Source: Strigamia acuminata (Eukaryota > Arthropoda > Chilopoda > Geophilomorpha > Linotaeniidae). From it: 64,000 nt of DNA. The notes under the pieces were generated by a model. It searched no databases, was not told the origin of the DNA, and saw nothing but the letters and a program-made list of their open reading frames with translations. Made by a program: the position numbers and the translations under genes. This document shows positions 24,472 to 37,184 of this stretch, in pieces. Location of the stretch: NCBI GenBank assembly GCA_949358305.1, contig OX442321.1:186001-250000 (forward strand). Reading direction: 5' to 3'. Position 1 is the stretch's first letter; each line of letters opens with the position of its first letter.

Positions 24472-25345
24472 TCACTCGTTGAGTTCAATCGATATATTCT
24501 TCTTGTTCGAACATGTAATCCAAAGTCTATGGAATGGCGGTCTATTCTTTATCTATACTTTTTCACTTTTTATCTGTTTAACATTTATCGGAAGTTTATC
24601 TGGAACGTTATATCTTGATAAGTCTAGTTTTTTTTTTCTCTCTCTCTCTCGTCTTCGAATCATGTACTTACATTCGCTGTTTGATTTTCTCGCTAATAAA
24701 ATATATTTTTGTGTATCCTAAAAAAAATGGAAGTGGAAATGAAAAGAAGTATTAAAGAAATTTTTGTCAGTGATCGTCACGCGGTTTTGCGGAGAGTTCA
24801 AAGCGAGGCTTCAACTTGAATTTCCTGCGAAACTGTTGACGATTCGTGACAAAAACGTTTTTGTGCAGTTGTAGCTTTGCTTGTCCGTTATTCGTTGTTG
24901 TCGCGCGCTCCTCGTTCGAATGAGAAAGAGAAAAGTAGAGACAATTACGATTTACTACAAAATTATTTACAATTTGAAAAAACACACTATCGAGCGAGAC
25001 GGGGTTAAACGGTTACAACTTAAATCTAGAAATCGACCGTGTAGTAATAAGTGCACTTTATTAAACTGTCACCACCGAGTTAATTCCCATTCCTTCCCTT
25101 CCCTTCCCTTCCCACCTCCGATAAAAATAATTAAAAAGTTATTTAAAAATCATTTTAAAAATAATAAAAAGTCAAATGCTAAACTTCTGCAATAATAAAA
25201 AGTTAAATGCTCAACTTCTGCGATAATAATAATTGTTAAAAGCATAATTATCCAACTATGTAAATACTAAAAACAGTAAACGTCGACAGTAAATGTACAA
25301 AAATATGTTTAAAATTTTTAAATGATAAAATCGAATCGAATGAAA
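24472..25345. other. Convergent 3' region between annexin and TET
   Basis: Contains the annexin 3' UTR with AATAAA at 24695-24700 and the TET 3' UTR on the other strand (a candidate AATAAA reads as TTTATT at 25057-25062). The rest is AT-rich with no support for a gene. Confidence 0.6.
24695..24700 (+). terminator. Poly(A) signal AATAAA of annexin
   Basis: Canonical hexamer 224 nt after the stop codon, followed within 30 nt by an A-run. Confidence 0.55.
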
Positions 25346-28300
25346 TCAAATCCACTTTTGATAGGGGCCCGTGACTATCAAGGGTGCAAATGGAAAGACA
25401 GTTACAAAACTGCTAGTCGTACAAGTGGTCGCTTGTCTGACGGGGATGGTGATCTGCGCGACCAATTTGTCTTTCTTCTTCTTCTTTGGCGACGCGCTGT
25501 CGCCTCCGAGCAGATCGTCCATCCGCTTCTGCTCCTTCTTCTGAACATATTCCTGTTCGCCGTGGTTGCGGAAATTCATGTTCTTGTGCTGGTAGAAAAC
25601 GAGCGCAATCCGCGACGGCTGCAGGCGGTTCGGGTCCTTCAGTGCCGTCGATGCGTGCAGCTCGTGTTTGGCGCACTCGAACAGGACGGAGCCGTGACTC
25701 AGCGCAATGGCCACTCCGCCGATCGTGCGGTCGGTGAAGTTGTCCTCGTTGTCCGAATGCACCTCGTAGAAATCTTGTTGCATCTCCGTTGTGGGCGATG
25801 CGGGCGGTGTCGTCATCGTCATCATGCTCAAATCTTCACCAAACGCGTCCACCGGCTCGCTCTTCGTGTTCAGCGCTTTGGTCGCGTCCTGTAAATACGG
25901 CAGGTACATGAGCAGCGGGTTTGCCTTCCTCGCGGCCTCGTCGGTGTGGTGCGGTGCGTTTTGATTGAGCACCGACAACCCGTGCTGTCCTTTGACTAGA
26001 AATGGGGGCGAGTTTGCGCTCGTTTGTGACATAAAATGGCTCGGTGATGCAAATATATTATTATTATTATTATTATTATAATTAATATTATTATTATTGA
26101 TATTATTATTATTTGGTTGCACTTTGGGCGTTTCGTCTCGTTCACATTTGATCGAAGCCGCTTCCGACAACAGATGGAGAGGAGAAACAAACTGCTCCAA
26201 TGCGATTCCGTTGGTGTTGGTGTTGGTGTTGTCGGCGTTGTCGGTTTGTGGATGACTGGTTTGTGGATGATTGCCGTTGACCACGAGTAACGGGTTGGAG
26301 TGGTCGGGGAACAAAGGACGTTTGAAGTTCTTCCCGAGGCACTTGGCTGGCGAGTGTCCATTTCTGAATTTGCCGCTCGGCGACGGCGTTTTGCAGCCCC
26401 CAGCCTTCCTGTTGCTCGCACGCGGTTCCTTGCCGTCATTCTTGCGCTTCAAGTTCTTCCTCTTGCGGCACGACAGCAGAGGGTTTGTTCGAAATCGCAA
26501 ATCCATCGGATAATTGTGCAAGATCTCTAAACCGCCCTTTTCAACTTGTTTCTGCTGGTCCTCCTTGCTTCCAAACTCGTCCGTGTCGGCCAGGATGTAC
26601 AACGGAAGGACGTGCAATTGCTCGTCCGCGGGTTTCTCAAACCCGCGATGTTTTGTCAATGTTACGATCTGCCGACAAAAATAAAGCATATAAACGACTA
26701 TTGTGTGTTCACTACCGATTATTTATTTATTTATTTATTTATTTAACGTGTTGTATCTCACCACGGTGCATCCGTTATTCATGTTGTGCACATCTTTGTG
26801 CGAATGGGCGCAGAAGTCGACGCAGGCCGTCACTCCTGACCACGGTCGTCCAGCCTTCAAACCCAGACGGCACTCTTTGCCCAACTCCTCAAACGCCACC
26901 TGATTGTTGTACGAGTCTGGCGCCATGCTCAGGTAAACCGGGGCCAGATTCGTGGCCAGCTCCTGCATTTTTTCTTCCACTTCCAATTCCTAGAAAATAA
27001 ATCACTTAATGTCAATTTAGAAATTAATTAATTAATTAATTAATTAAACCTCCGAATCGGCGCTCAAACGAAACTTGCGCGCCACTTTGCTGCGAGCAAA
27101 TTTGCAGCCGTTGTAGTACATGCTCCAAGAACAGCCGAACGAAAACGACGCTCCCGAGTACTGGTTTATCCCCTGGCACGCGCAAGTGCGCCTAAAACGA
27201 CAAATAATTCAATTAATTAATTAATTAATTAATTCAATTCCATTTTGTTTAGTTAACACACTGGTCATTCGTTCCGCAACGTCTTTCGGTTGGCAAACCG
27301 AAATTTGTGAGTTTGTAAACCAGCATCTTGTAGAGATCGTCGGCCGTGTTGGTCGGAACGCCTTCCCAGGCGACCGAAACCACCACAATCCAAGCAGACG
27401 AGCAGTGGTGTCCATCTCTGTGCTTCACTAAGAGCAGCACCTTTTCTTCGGGGCCTGAACGTCGTATCACCTAAATTCAATTCAATTCACTTTAATTCAA
27501 TTCAATTCAATGCAGTGCATTTCTTCATTTTAACAATTTTACCCATTTGGCAATGGGACACCCTTGAGCGGTTTTGCCTTCTTTGCCAGTGTATAGCAAC
27601 TTCTCGATTCTGATTGCTTCTCCTTTTAATTCGAGTCTAAAATTAAAAATCATTTCAATTGACGTCAAACAGATGTAAAATAGATTTACCTATCCTCGAG
27701 AATCGTCCTCAATGCCGGTAGCGAGCATGCGCTGCCCAAGTGAGTGTAGCACGGCGACCGATCGGCTGAAACTAAAAATAAACATTTTATCAATTCATTA
27801 TCGAATACAGAATACCGAATCGATCAAAACGCGTGTTAAAAATCAAAACATTTTTCAAAAAGTAACCTAATCTACATCCGCAATACTACGCCAGCCAGAA
27901 GTAAATGCTTCAATAAATAAAAAGACGACCATTTTGATTTTAAAAAATGACCTTGAAGGTTCGATAGTTCGCGCAGACGCAAGTGCGTATTGGATTCGAC
28001 ATTCAATCAAAATATACCGGAAATAAAACGGGGATAAAAAATTCGGCACGAGAAATTTTGACGAAATTAATGGAACTTTATTAAAAATAATAAATAAATA
28101 AATAACAAATGATAGCCTAGTCCCGCCGGTTTATTTGTTTCTTTTCTTTTCATTTCTTTTCTTTTCTTTTTGTTGTAAAATTATTTTTATTTTATTATTT
28201 AATTAATTTATTGAAAAACACCTTTCCATTTGCACATTTGCCTTCGATTTTATTATTTCTTACTCAAATTTAAACCTCGAACTCAATATGTTTTCTTACA

Positions 28301-31300
28301 TTCCTCTTTGGCAAGGCAGTCGCAGGGGGGTGCCTCCATTTTGATGTTATTTCGCAGGTTGTCCAACCGATCTCTCAACAGATCCGTCGCATCCGGCAAT
28401 CTTTGGTTGGATATCATAGAAATCGGAATGGGCGCGGGCGTCTGTATTCCAAAATCTGAAATTTGGTTGCCAAAAATCGTCTTGGCCATCGACTTGCGCT
28501 TGACCGCCACATGCGGGATGCTCGGAATCTCCTTAACCGGCGGATTGACGGCCAGTTCCAGTTTGACCGGCTGGTGAGCCGGACGATGAATCGGAGCAGC
28601 GACGGGCAATTCAACTGCATGATGAGTCGGACGATGAATTGGCGGATTGACGGGCAATTCAACTGGATGATGAGTCGGGCGATAAATTGGCGGATTGACG
28701 GGCAATTCAACTGGATGATGAATTGGACGATGAATTGGCGGATTGACGGGCAGTTGAATCGGATGACGAGCCGGACGATAAATCGGAGCATCGACGGGCA
28801 GTTGAACCGGATGATGAGCCGGGCGATCAAGAGGTGGATGATGAGCCGGACGATGAACCGGATTACTGAGTGGCGGTTGAACATGAACTGGGTGAGAGTG
28901 AAGTGGTGGATTATTGAATTGCACGAGCGCCTTCGAATATGGGTTGACGACGTTTTTGTTGAGTGTGTGGAAATGCGGCAGTGCTTCGGCTTCGGCTTGG
29001 GCTTGAGCTTGGGCTTGGGCCTGAATTTGGGCTTGGGCCTGAATCTGGGCTTGTGCCTGAATTTGCGCCCGAATTTGCGCCTGAAATTGCGCTTGGGCTC
29101 CGTGAGCGGTGGACGTCGCGTTCTGATGAGTGTGCGAGATGTAGTTCTGATTGGCGATGACGGGTGAGGGCAGCGTGGTTTGCTGGATTAACTTGATTGT
29201 ATCCTGAGTAGTTGAATTTCCGATTGAACACGATTTGGTCGGTGGCACACCGAGGGAACACATGGTACTGGTGGTGGTCGTCACCGTAGTCGTCACCGTA
29301 GTGAACGACTGCAGCGCGACGCTTAAATTATTATTAATATTATTATTACTACTGCTGTGATTATTGTTCTTGTTCTTGATACACTGTTCGACGTTTTGCA
29401 CCCAATTGGCAACTCCATCTTGTGACTTTCTCGGAACGACATTCGACGGGTGACTTTTCAAGCGCATCGCGTACAGTTCTTGCGCTTGGAACGCGCTGGC
29501 AGTATTCGGCGCAATCAAATGATCGTTTGGTTTTGGCAGTGTTGTTTGCTCACTTTTCCCATAGTAAAAATTATTGTAATACTGTTGATGATGTTGTTGT
29601 CGGTGTTGTTGTTGTTGTTGTTGTTGTTGATTTTGTTGTTGTTGTTGTTGTTGTTGTTGATGATGTTGCTGTTGCTGGATCAAATTGGGGTTTGATTGTG
29701 CGAATTGCCTCGCGAATAATTTCTCTTTCAACTTGTCGTTGGCGAGTTGGTGTTGTCCGGCAAAGGGTAACAAGGTGGCCGCGGGTGGAAGACGCGCTCC
29801 GACAGGCGTTGGATTGGTGCCGTACACCCCGTTCAGTCCAATTGCGGACTCCAAGTGCGCGATGTTTGGATCTCCATAATATGGATTCTAAAAAAATAAA
29901 AGATAAGAAAGATAGAAAGAAAACGACGAGCGTGTTAATATGTTAAATATTAGCAGTGACAATTGACAAAGGAAGAAAGGAAGGAAGGCAGGAAGGAAGG
30001 AAGCACTCGGAGGCTCGAGGGGAAGGGTGTTTAAACACTACAGGTGCATAATTGTCACCATTTACATTTATTTTTTGTTCCCTTTGGCGATTTTGACCCC
30101 GCACTGGGCTGGCACTGGGGTAATTCATTGATGGACAGGTGATTTCTTCCTCCCTCCCCTTGCAACTCGGTGGCCTTTTGCACCGAGCTAGGCGGGCGAG
30201 GGAAAGGGGAAAGGGGAAATGGAAATCAAAGGAATGGCTACTGACTGAATCACTGCCTACGCCAAATATTTCTCACCATGGTAACACGAGTTGCGTGGAG
30301 ACGTGCGGCGCATTGAGAGAACTTGTTCCCACTCAAATTCTCTCGCTACAATCTGTGAATCTGAAACAAATTTACAAAAATAAATAAATAAATAAATAAA
30401 TAAATAAATGATTTTTCTATTTTCTATTATATTCTATTTTGATATTTATTTCTAAAAAGACGAGTTGTTTGGAGCAGCTGGTGGTGAGTTTTAAACGGCT
30501 GTCTGTTGATTTCGATTGATTTAGCGCTTTCAATTCTTTTGTGATAATCCGGGGAAAAAAAGTCATAAATCGTGGCTTTAACGCAATTATGCACAGTCGA
30601 AAACATATCGCGAGTCATCAATAGGTTGGAAGCGAAGCTTAAAACTATTCAATAGAGATTCAATGAGATTCAATAGTATCTCGAGTAAACCAAGGAAGGC
30701 GTGCCATCTGTTTCTGTTTTAGTCAAACCCGACAGCTGCTCATTCCCTTTATCTCTCCTTTCCCTTTTAACCTTTTTAACTACATTTCATAATTTCTCTC
30801 TCTCACGTTTTTCAATTTTTTTTCACCTTCCCATTTCGTTTTATGTTCAACTCTTTTGTAATGAAATTTCGCGTAAAAAGAAAATGGGGTGGCATTTCTC
30901 CGAGACTGGGAGAGAGATGTGGTTTTTTTCTTTTTCTTTTTCTTTCTTTTCTTTTCTTTTCTTTTTCGGTTTTTTTTTTATCATCCGATTCCATTCTAGC
31001 CAAATTCATGTTTTGCCCGAGCCAGACATCGTCTGGAGCTTCGATCAAAACTCGGTCGGGATGTTATCACGGGCCGAGGCCTCGATGGCCGACCCGCATC
31101 AAAAGCGACTACTCACTTTAAATAACAAATGGCCAGCCAGCGACGCCAGCAACGCCGCATTGTGTCGCCAGAACCAGTTTGGCGACCAAACTTTCTTCCC
31201 GTTGGACACAGAACAGAAAAGGAGAGAAGAGAAAAACAAGTTTTTCGTGGCCCACCTGCCCCCCCACTCCCATCCATCCCATCCCAGCCCATCCTAAACC

Positions 31301-33276
31301 AAACTAAACTAACGAACGAACGCATCGGCTCACCTTACACAACGAGTCGACTGTCGACGGCAATCACGATCATCCGCCACACTACTATATACAACTACAA
31401 CTACGAACGGCTAATAACACTATACGAGATCACTAGATAGCACTTGTATCGGGCTTTCGCCATTCGCAATGCGCTCGAAATCATTTTCCACTACGTTAAT
31501 CCCGCTATCTATCGTCCACGAACCTCGTGTTGTTGTTACTCACACTTAAAACGAGGGTGGGGGCAAATTCCGAGCCTAAACACCCCGGCTGCGAGCTAGC
31601 GAGCGACCAACCACGACGCGCTCACGCTCTGCCTCTTTCTCTCGCTCGCGCTTCTATCCTCGCCAGGCCGCCATATTTCCATCCGTGCGACGACTTCTAA
31701 AATCAATAAAATTCATTTTATTTCTATTTGTTGCACTCAACTTATTTATGGATTTCAGGCGGCGCAAAATGCCCGATTTTTGCTTTTCTTTTCTTTGCGT
31801 TTCTTTTCTTTGCAATTGCATTCATTCATCGATTCGCTCGGCAAAAGAATCGGGCACCTGTCCCGACTTAAATCACATTGGCACAACAGCTGGCCTCATT
31901 TCGCTCGCTCGTTCGTTCGTTCTTTCTCTCTTTCTTTCTTGTTTGTTTGCAGTGGCGCGGAATGGCAGGAAAACCCCTCGCTGCGAAAATGGTCCAAACC
32001 CGTTTACTACTAGCAAACACATACCTCGCTCGTTATCGATTCGCACCACCGGGCCTAACCTAGATCCAAACAAACGTTTTTAATTATTTCACTTACTATT
32101 ACTGGAAAAAATATAAAATAGATCGTTCCTTAGTTCCAATTTATATCTGGTAGTCGAATCAGACAGAGAAGTCAAATAAATTACTTTTATTTTCTTGCAT
32201 ACATAGGAATAATATTCATACGCGTTAATAGTTATTAAATTTATTTACTTTAATTATTATTATCATCATTTTTCTTTCCTTCTTTCTTTCCTCTTGTAAT
32301 AAACAGTCTAAAAAACGTCGGTATTGGTACTTTTATTTCTGTACAAAAAGTTGTTTTCTATGCATAAAGTTTTACAGTGTCACAAAATGCTTTTAATTTA
32401 TTTCATTTCATTTCTTAAAAAGAATAATTAAGTGTAATTAATGTTCAGAACCGAACTCGTGCGAATAAAAAGGAAAACAAATCAAAAACTAAAAACAAAA
32501 CATAAGATATGTGCGATTTCACTCGTTAGTGCGCAACCAAACAACAAAACGCTTCTTCTTCCACTCCAAAGCTTTACAACACTTTTCTTTTCCTTTCTTT
32601 ACCAAAAATGCGATTCGAGTCTATCATAGGCACAAATGTCATTTTTAAATCCGCATTTCGTTTTGGCATTTACAAATTTCAAAAATAAAAAATAAAAACA
32701 AGCTCATTCACACACGCACTCGTTATAGGAAGAGGTCAACAGCAAAATCAAAATGAGATTCTACAAAAAAGTATTATTTCCAAGCGCCGTAGGTTCTGAC
32801 CACCAATTACAAAAAGTGCATAGCTCTATTGTTTGTAAACAGAAAAAATAAATCGAAAAATCAAAAATAAAATTTAAAAACGCGAGTGCACACAAAAACA
32901 CAATTACAAACTTTCTTTTCTTTTCTTTCTTTTTTTTTCACTTTTTCCTTAAAAATAAAAATGGCTACTACAGATGGACACTGAGGCGCAAAATAAAAAT
33001 GGTTGGTAAGGAGGGACGAGTAAATAAATTTATCATTAATTAATAAAAATAAAAATAAAAATCTACGTCAAAAAATCTGCCCGTGTCAGTTCTATTATTA
33101 AATTTCTGGGCATTTGGCGATACGACGACACGACATCATGTAAACAGTGTCGAGTCAAATAGAATTACAATTAGGCGCAGTTTGGTCATTTCTTATTGCA
33201 CCATTTCTTTTTTTTCACAAAAAGCATCGGGATGGCACACGACGAGGCAAGACATCGGGAAAAAAAAGTTTAAAAA

Positions 33277-33312
<36 letters not shown>

Positions 33313-33614
33313 TAAAAAAAAAAAAAAAAAAGAAAAAACAAAAAAACAAACAAAAAACAAACACATAAAAAAAACCTATCAAAAATATAAGTCGCTATAA
33401 AATGTATACAACCAGGTAGAATTAAATTTTTCCAAATGATCAAAAAGTGTGTTTTCTCAGATTTTTGGAGAAAGAGAGCACAACACCTGGTTGGGATGTT
33501 TCATTATTACTATTTTACCTGAGAAACACGATTAAAGCCTTTGAGCAAAAGATCAAAAATGAGATGGATCGCGTGAGTCTGACGTTCGATTCAAACAAGC
33601 CCTTTCCTCATTTC

Positions 33615-33645
<31 letters not shown>

Positions 33646-35859
33646 TCGTTAGGTATAATAACATTAAAAAATATATAAAAAATTAATTAAGTAGTCATAT
33701 CTACATACATAGCGTGTCGATCGGAATACAAAGGGCTAAATCTACACAAAAATGATAAGTTACTTTTCGTGGCGGAAAGAAAAAAGGGGCATGAGACGAA
33801 CGAATGGTCAGGGAAATGGCGATCCATCATCATTCAGGTACACATGAATTTCGAGAGATTGTGGTGGACCCAAGTTACATCAACTCTGGCACTTTTTACA
33901 CACAACTTCCCTAGATTTAATCAAGTTCATGATGGAGGAAGTCATTTATCTATTTACTTAGTTATTTATTTATTTATTTATTTATGTTTTTTAAAAAAGA
34001 ATTCAATATTGTCCAAAAATATCGTTTCAAATCTGTCAGTATTTTTACATGAGTACTACGGGAATGTCAGAGTTTTGTCCTTTTAAACTGCAAACGGGAA
34101 AAAAAAATGTACATTCGTAACAAACAAAAATTAATAATAATAATAATAATAAAAAAAAATTAATTAATTAACTAATTACTTAATTAATTAGTAAAAATAA
34201 AAAATAAAATTATTAGCACACTGGATTCATAGGGCAGTTGGTTCGGAGTGAAGTTTGGCACGTTTCTTTTTTCGTTTTCTTTTCTTTTTCTTTTTTTCAC
34301 CTCAGACTAGAATAATGTGGAACATTGGAATTTGAGTTAAGGCACACGAGAGGTAGTGAAATGGTAGTTGAAAGAAATGGTAGTGAAATGGTAGTCGGGT
34401 CTAGCGATGTCTAGCGAGCGAGGCAGACACAAGGTGCATTAATGACACATCTTTTGACACAACACTCGCAGCCAAAAACAAGTTTCACACCCAAGCGCCG
34501 AGCAAAAGAAAGTTGGTCGGTCGGGTGATGGTGGGTGGGGTGGTGAGGTGTGGTGTAGTGTGGTGTGGTTTGGTTTGGTGGGGTATGGTGGGGTCTCTCT
34601 CTCTCTCAACGAGACTTGAATTCCAGAATGGCTACGGTGAACGATTTCCGACAAAACACCTGACACCAACGAGCCGCCCTTTGTCTTCGCATCATAAACC
34701 TCTCGAAAAATACATTTTTCTTAATAAAAATATCAATTATCATTCTTATTATTATTATTATGCTACATTACAAGTGCCAAACTACACTCGCAACAAACTG
34801 CCACGATTTGGCTGTTGTTTTTCGAATCGACGCTTAAATAGGAACAATTTCTCACACCGAGAATCAAATCTCTTATTTATTTCAATAGGAATTATCAATT
34901 ACTCACAGCCATTTTGCGATTTAAAAAAAATTAATAAAAAGTTTACAAAGAAAGATAAAAAATAAAAAAAGGAAAAAAAAAGAAAACTATTCTTTCTTTC
35001 TTTCTTTCTTTTTTTTCTTTTCTTTTCTTTCTTTCTTTTTCTTTTGAGCTGAAATACTGTCTGGGCATTTTACAAGCTGCCGAATAAAAAAGGGGAAAAA
35101 AGAAGTAAAAATACTGTATACAGAAATACTGCTGTCATATAAACACCTGAAAAACGGATGGACACGAGTAAATTAAATCGAAAAAAATGAGGTATTCGAA
35201 GTGAAAAATATAAAATGAAAAATTAAAAATATTTTTTTCTTTCTTTCTTTCTTTCTGTCGATGAAGATTGATTGATTGATTGATTTTAATGAATTGATTT
35301 TTTTTTCTTTCTCTTTTTTTCTTTCTTGATGCTGTCGTTTCATTTTTTCAATTACCACCAACTTGGCTCCCGATTCTGATCGGGACACTCGAGCTTATTG
35401 GCCACGGGCTCGACACTGGACAAGGGTCCACTCACCTTTCTCTCAATCAGTTTCTCACACCGCCTCATCTTACAAATCTGGTGACTCTTGTCGTTCCTAC
35501 AAGGCGCGCACTCGCCGCAGTTGTCCTTCCGCTGACAACCGAGGCACTCGCCGCACCGCTTCCGCTTCTGCTTCTTTGGTTTCTTCTCGTTCGCGTCGTC
35601 GCCGCTCGCCGGGTTCTTCGTGCCGCGACCCTCGCCCGCCTTGGCTCCCGACGCTCCCGACGCGTGCTTGTCGCCGCCCTTCAGCCCGGGCTCCATCTCG
35701 GCCTTGAGTGCGCGCAGCCCGCCGCTTCCTGAGAAATTGTGAGCGTTCGGCGAGTTGTGCTGCATGCCGGGCGACTGGCCCGCGTCGTTCAAGTGCGCCC
35801 CGAACGTCTTGTAGCTGTCGTTGCCGTTCTGGCAGTAGGGCGGGCCCTGCTGGTGGTGG

Positions 35860-35891
<32 letters not shown>

Positions 35892-37184
35892 CTGATGGTG
35901 GTGGTGGTGGTGCGCGTGGTGCGGCGGGTGCTGCTGCTGCTGCTGCTGCTGGTGCGAGTGGCGGGCGCCGTTGCCACCGACGCGCATCTGTTGGCGCTCG
36001 TCCACGAAGCCCGTCACGGGCGGCGGCACGAGCGGATACTTGGGATCGACGGGCTCGCCGCGGTAGTCCCAGTGCGGCGGCGGCCCCGTGAGCGCGGGCG
36101 GCGGGAAGTAGCCGAACGAGTTGGCGGCGAACGGCAGCCTGGCGATGTCGGCGGCGGCGTCCGACGGGAACTGCGGCGGCACTTTGGTGAGCGTCGAGTA
36201 GGTGGCGCCGCCGGCCGACTCCGTGTGGTTGTGGTTGTCGTTGCCGCTCGCATTGTTATTGTTGCTGCTGCCCTTCGAGTTCATGTCTTGGCCGGGCTTG
36301 TCCAGCGAGATCAAGTTGGACGAGTCGGACGATTTGGCACGGAACCACGACGAGCGCGTGTCACCTCCGGCGCTGTCGTCGTCGCGCTTGTCGGACGGGT
36401 AGGCGCCCGACGAGCTGGGCGGCGTCTGGCTGTTGTCGCTCTGCGATCGGCTCGACACTCGGACGGGGCCCGGCCCGGGGCCCGGGTTGGCCTCCCAAGG
36501 CCGGTACTGGACGGGCGGCGTGTAGTTCTCCTCTCGCGACGGCAGGCTCATGCCGCGCTCGAGCAGCCGCGCCGTCAGTCCCTCGCCGAACTCGTTGTGG
36601 CTCGGCGCGTCGTTGCCGCCCGAGAGGCGCGCGCCCAGTCCCTCGTCGTAGCCTCCTCCTCCTCCTCCGCCGCTGGCGCGCATTTCGTCCTTGACCGCCG
36701 ACTGCGGCCTCGGGGGAAGAGATTGGGTGGTGATGGAACTGAACGGTGGCAAAGAAGCGGCTCGCGTCTCGGGCATCGGGTAGCCGAGCCCGTCGTCCAG
36801 ACACAGCAAGTGGTTGCTGCTCATGAGCGGGTCGGGTTTGGCCGTCACCTCCTGGTAGCGCATCTGGAAGCCTGTGTGGTTGGCCGAGAACTGGTCGCCC
36901 GCGTCGCCAAACTGGCCCGTGAAGCCCGCGTACGGCCGGTAGTGTTCGTAGCCGCCCACGCCGCGGCTGTTGGGGTCCACGTACGGGTACGGAGGCCAGC
37001 ACTGGCCGCCCTGCGTCTGGCCCGGGGTCAGTCTGTTCAGGTTGTCCATGGCCGCTTGCACGGGCGAGTTGGGCATCACTTGGCCGAATCGGACCACTCC
37101 ATCGTCCATCGACGCGAATGAGTTGTAGCGTCCTCCGCTGTCCAGCACCTGTAATGTGGGCGCTTCTTTGCCGTTGTCGTTCAT
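25346..37184 (-). CDS. Tet: TET methylcytosine dioxygenase with CXXC finger
   Basis: Eight exons: 35436-37184, 28300-29887, 27690-27765, 27543-27636, 27262-27470, 27050-27191, 26762-26989, 25346-26668; 1,802 residues. Exon 1 ends with a CXXC DNA-binding finger ([20 protein letters not shown], about residues 545-583). The catalytic part starts with the Cys-rich region ([48 protein letters not shown]) and leads into the double-stranded beta helix. Iron ligands are intact: HKD in [12 protein letters not shown] (about H1350/D1352) and the distal His in [18 protein letters not shown]; the 2-oxoglutarate Arg lies in [11 protein letters not shown]. It should oxidise 5-methylcytosine, iron- and 2-oxoglutarate-dependent, in the nucleus. 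Asn- and Gln-rich spacers and tandem repeats fill the linker and the beta-helix insert. Confidence 0.95.
28565..28885 (-). repeat. 48-nt coding minisatellite in TET linker
   Basis: About five full and two partial copies of a 48-nt unit encode 16-residue repeats such as [16 protein letters not shown], with changes at only a few positions. It is in frame and forms a Pro/His-rich linker between the CXXC finger and the catalytic domain. Just beyond it (28990-29100) a second short repeat encodes alternating Ala-Gln. Confidence 0.85.
29585..29672 (-). repeat. Poly-Gln (CAA) tract in TET
   Basis: Near-pure run of CAA codons interrupted by His and Asn, in frame within the second TET exon. Such tracts vary in length and are usually disordered. 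Confidence 0.85.
29888..35435. other. 5.5-kb TET intron
   Basis: Separates the CXXC-finger exon from the rest of TET and is by far the longest intron in the window. It is AT-rich with microsatellites ((TAA)n near 33285-33315 and 33620-33645, (TTTC)n near 34990-35040) and no supported exon. 31440-31690 is GC-rich and TATA-poor and contains GCCGCCAT; it could be an internal promoter for a TET form without CXXC. Confidence 0.6.
31440..31690 (-). promoter_or_regulatory. Candidate internal TET promoter
   Basis: A GC-rich island (GCGAGCTAGCGAGCGACC, CTCTCGCTCGCGCTTC, CGCCATATTTCC) inside an AT-rich intron. Read on the minus strand it contains ATGGCGGCC, a common core-promoter-proximal element. Short TET transcripts lacking the CXXC finger are known in other animals; use here is inference. 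Confidence 0.3.

Noticed and set aside
30701-31297. 198-residue ORF in the TET intron
   Set aside because: Phe/Ser-rich translation of T-rich low-complexity sequence; no domain, no splice support.
33283-33320. Regular spaced repeats suggesting an array
   Set aside because: Plain TAA microsatellite; no CRISPR-like repeat-spacer pattern anywhere, as expected for an animal genome.
35739-37121. 460-residue plus-strand ORF opposite the TET CXXC exon
   Set aside because: Leu/Val/Arg-rich shadow of poly-Gln/His and Gly coding on the minus strand; no domain.
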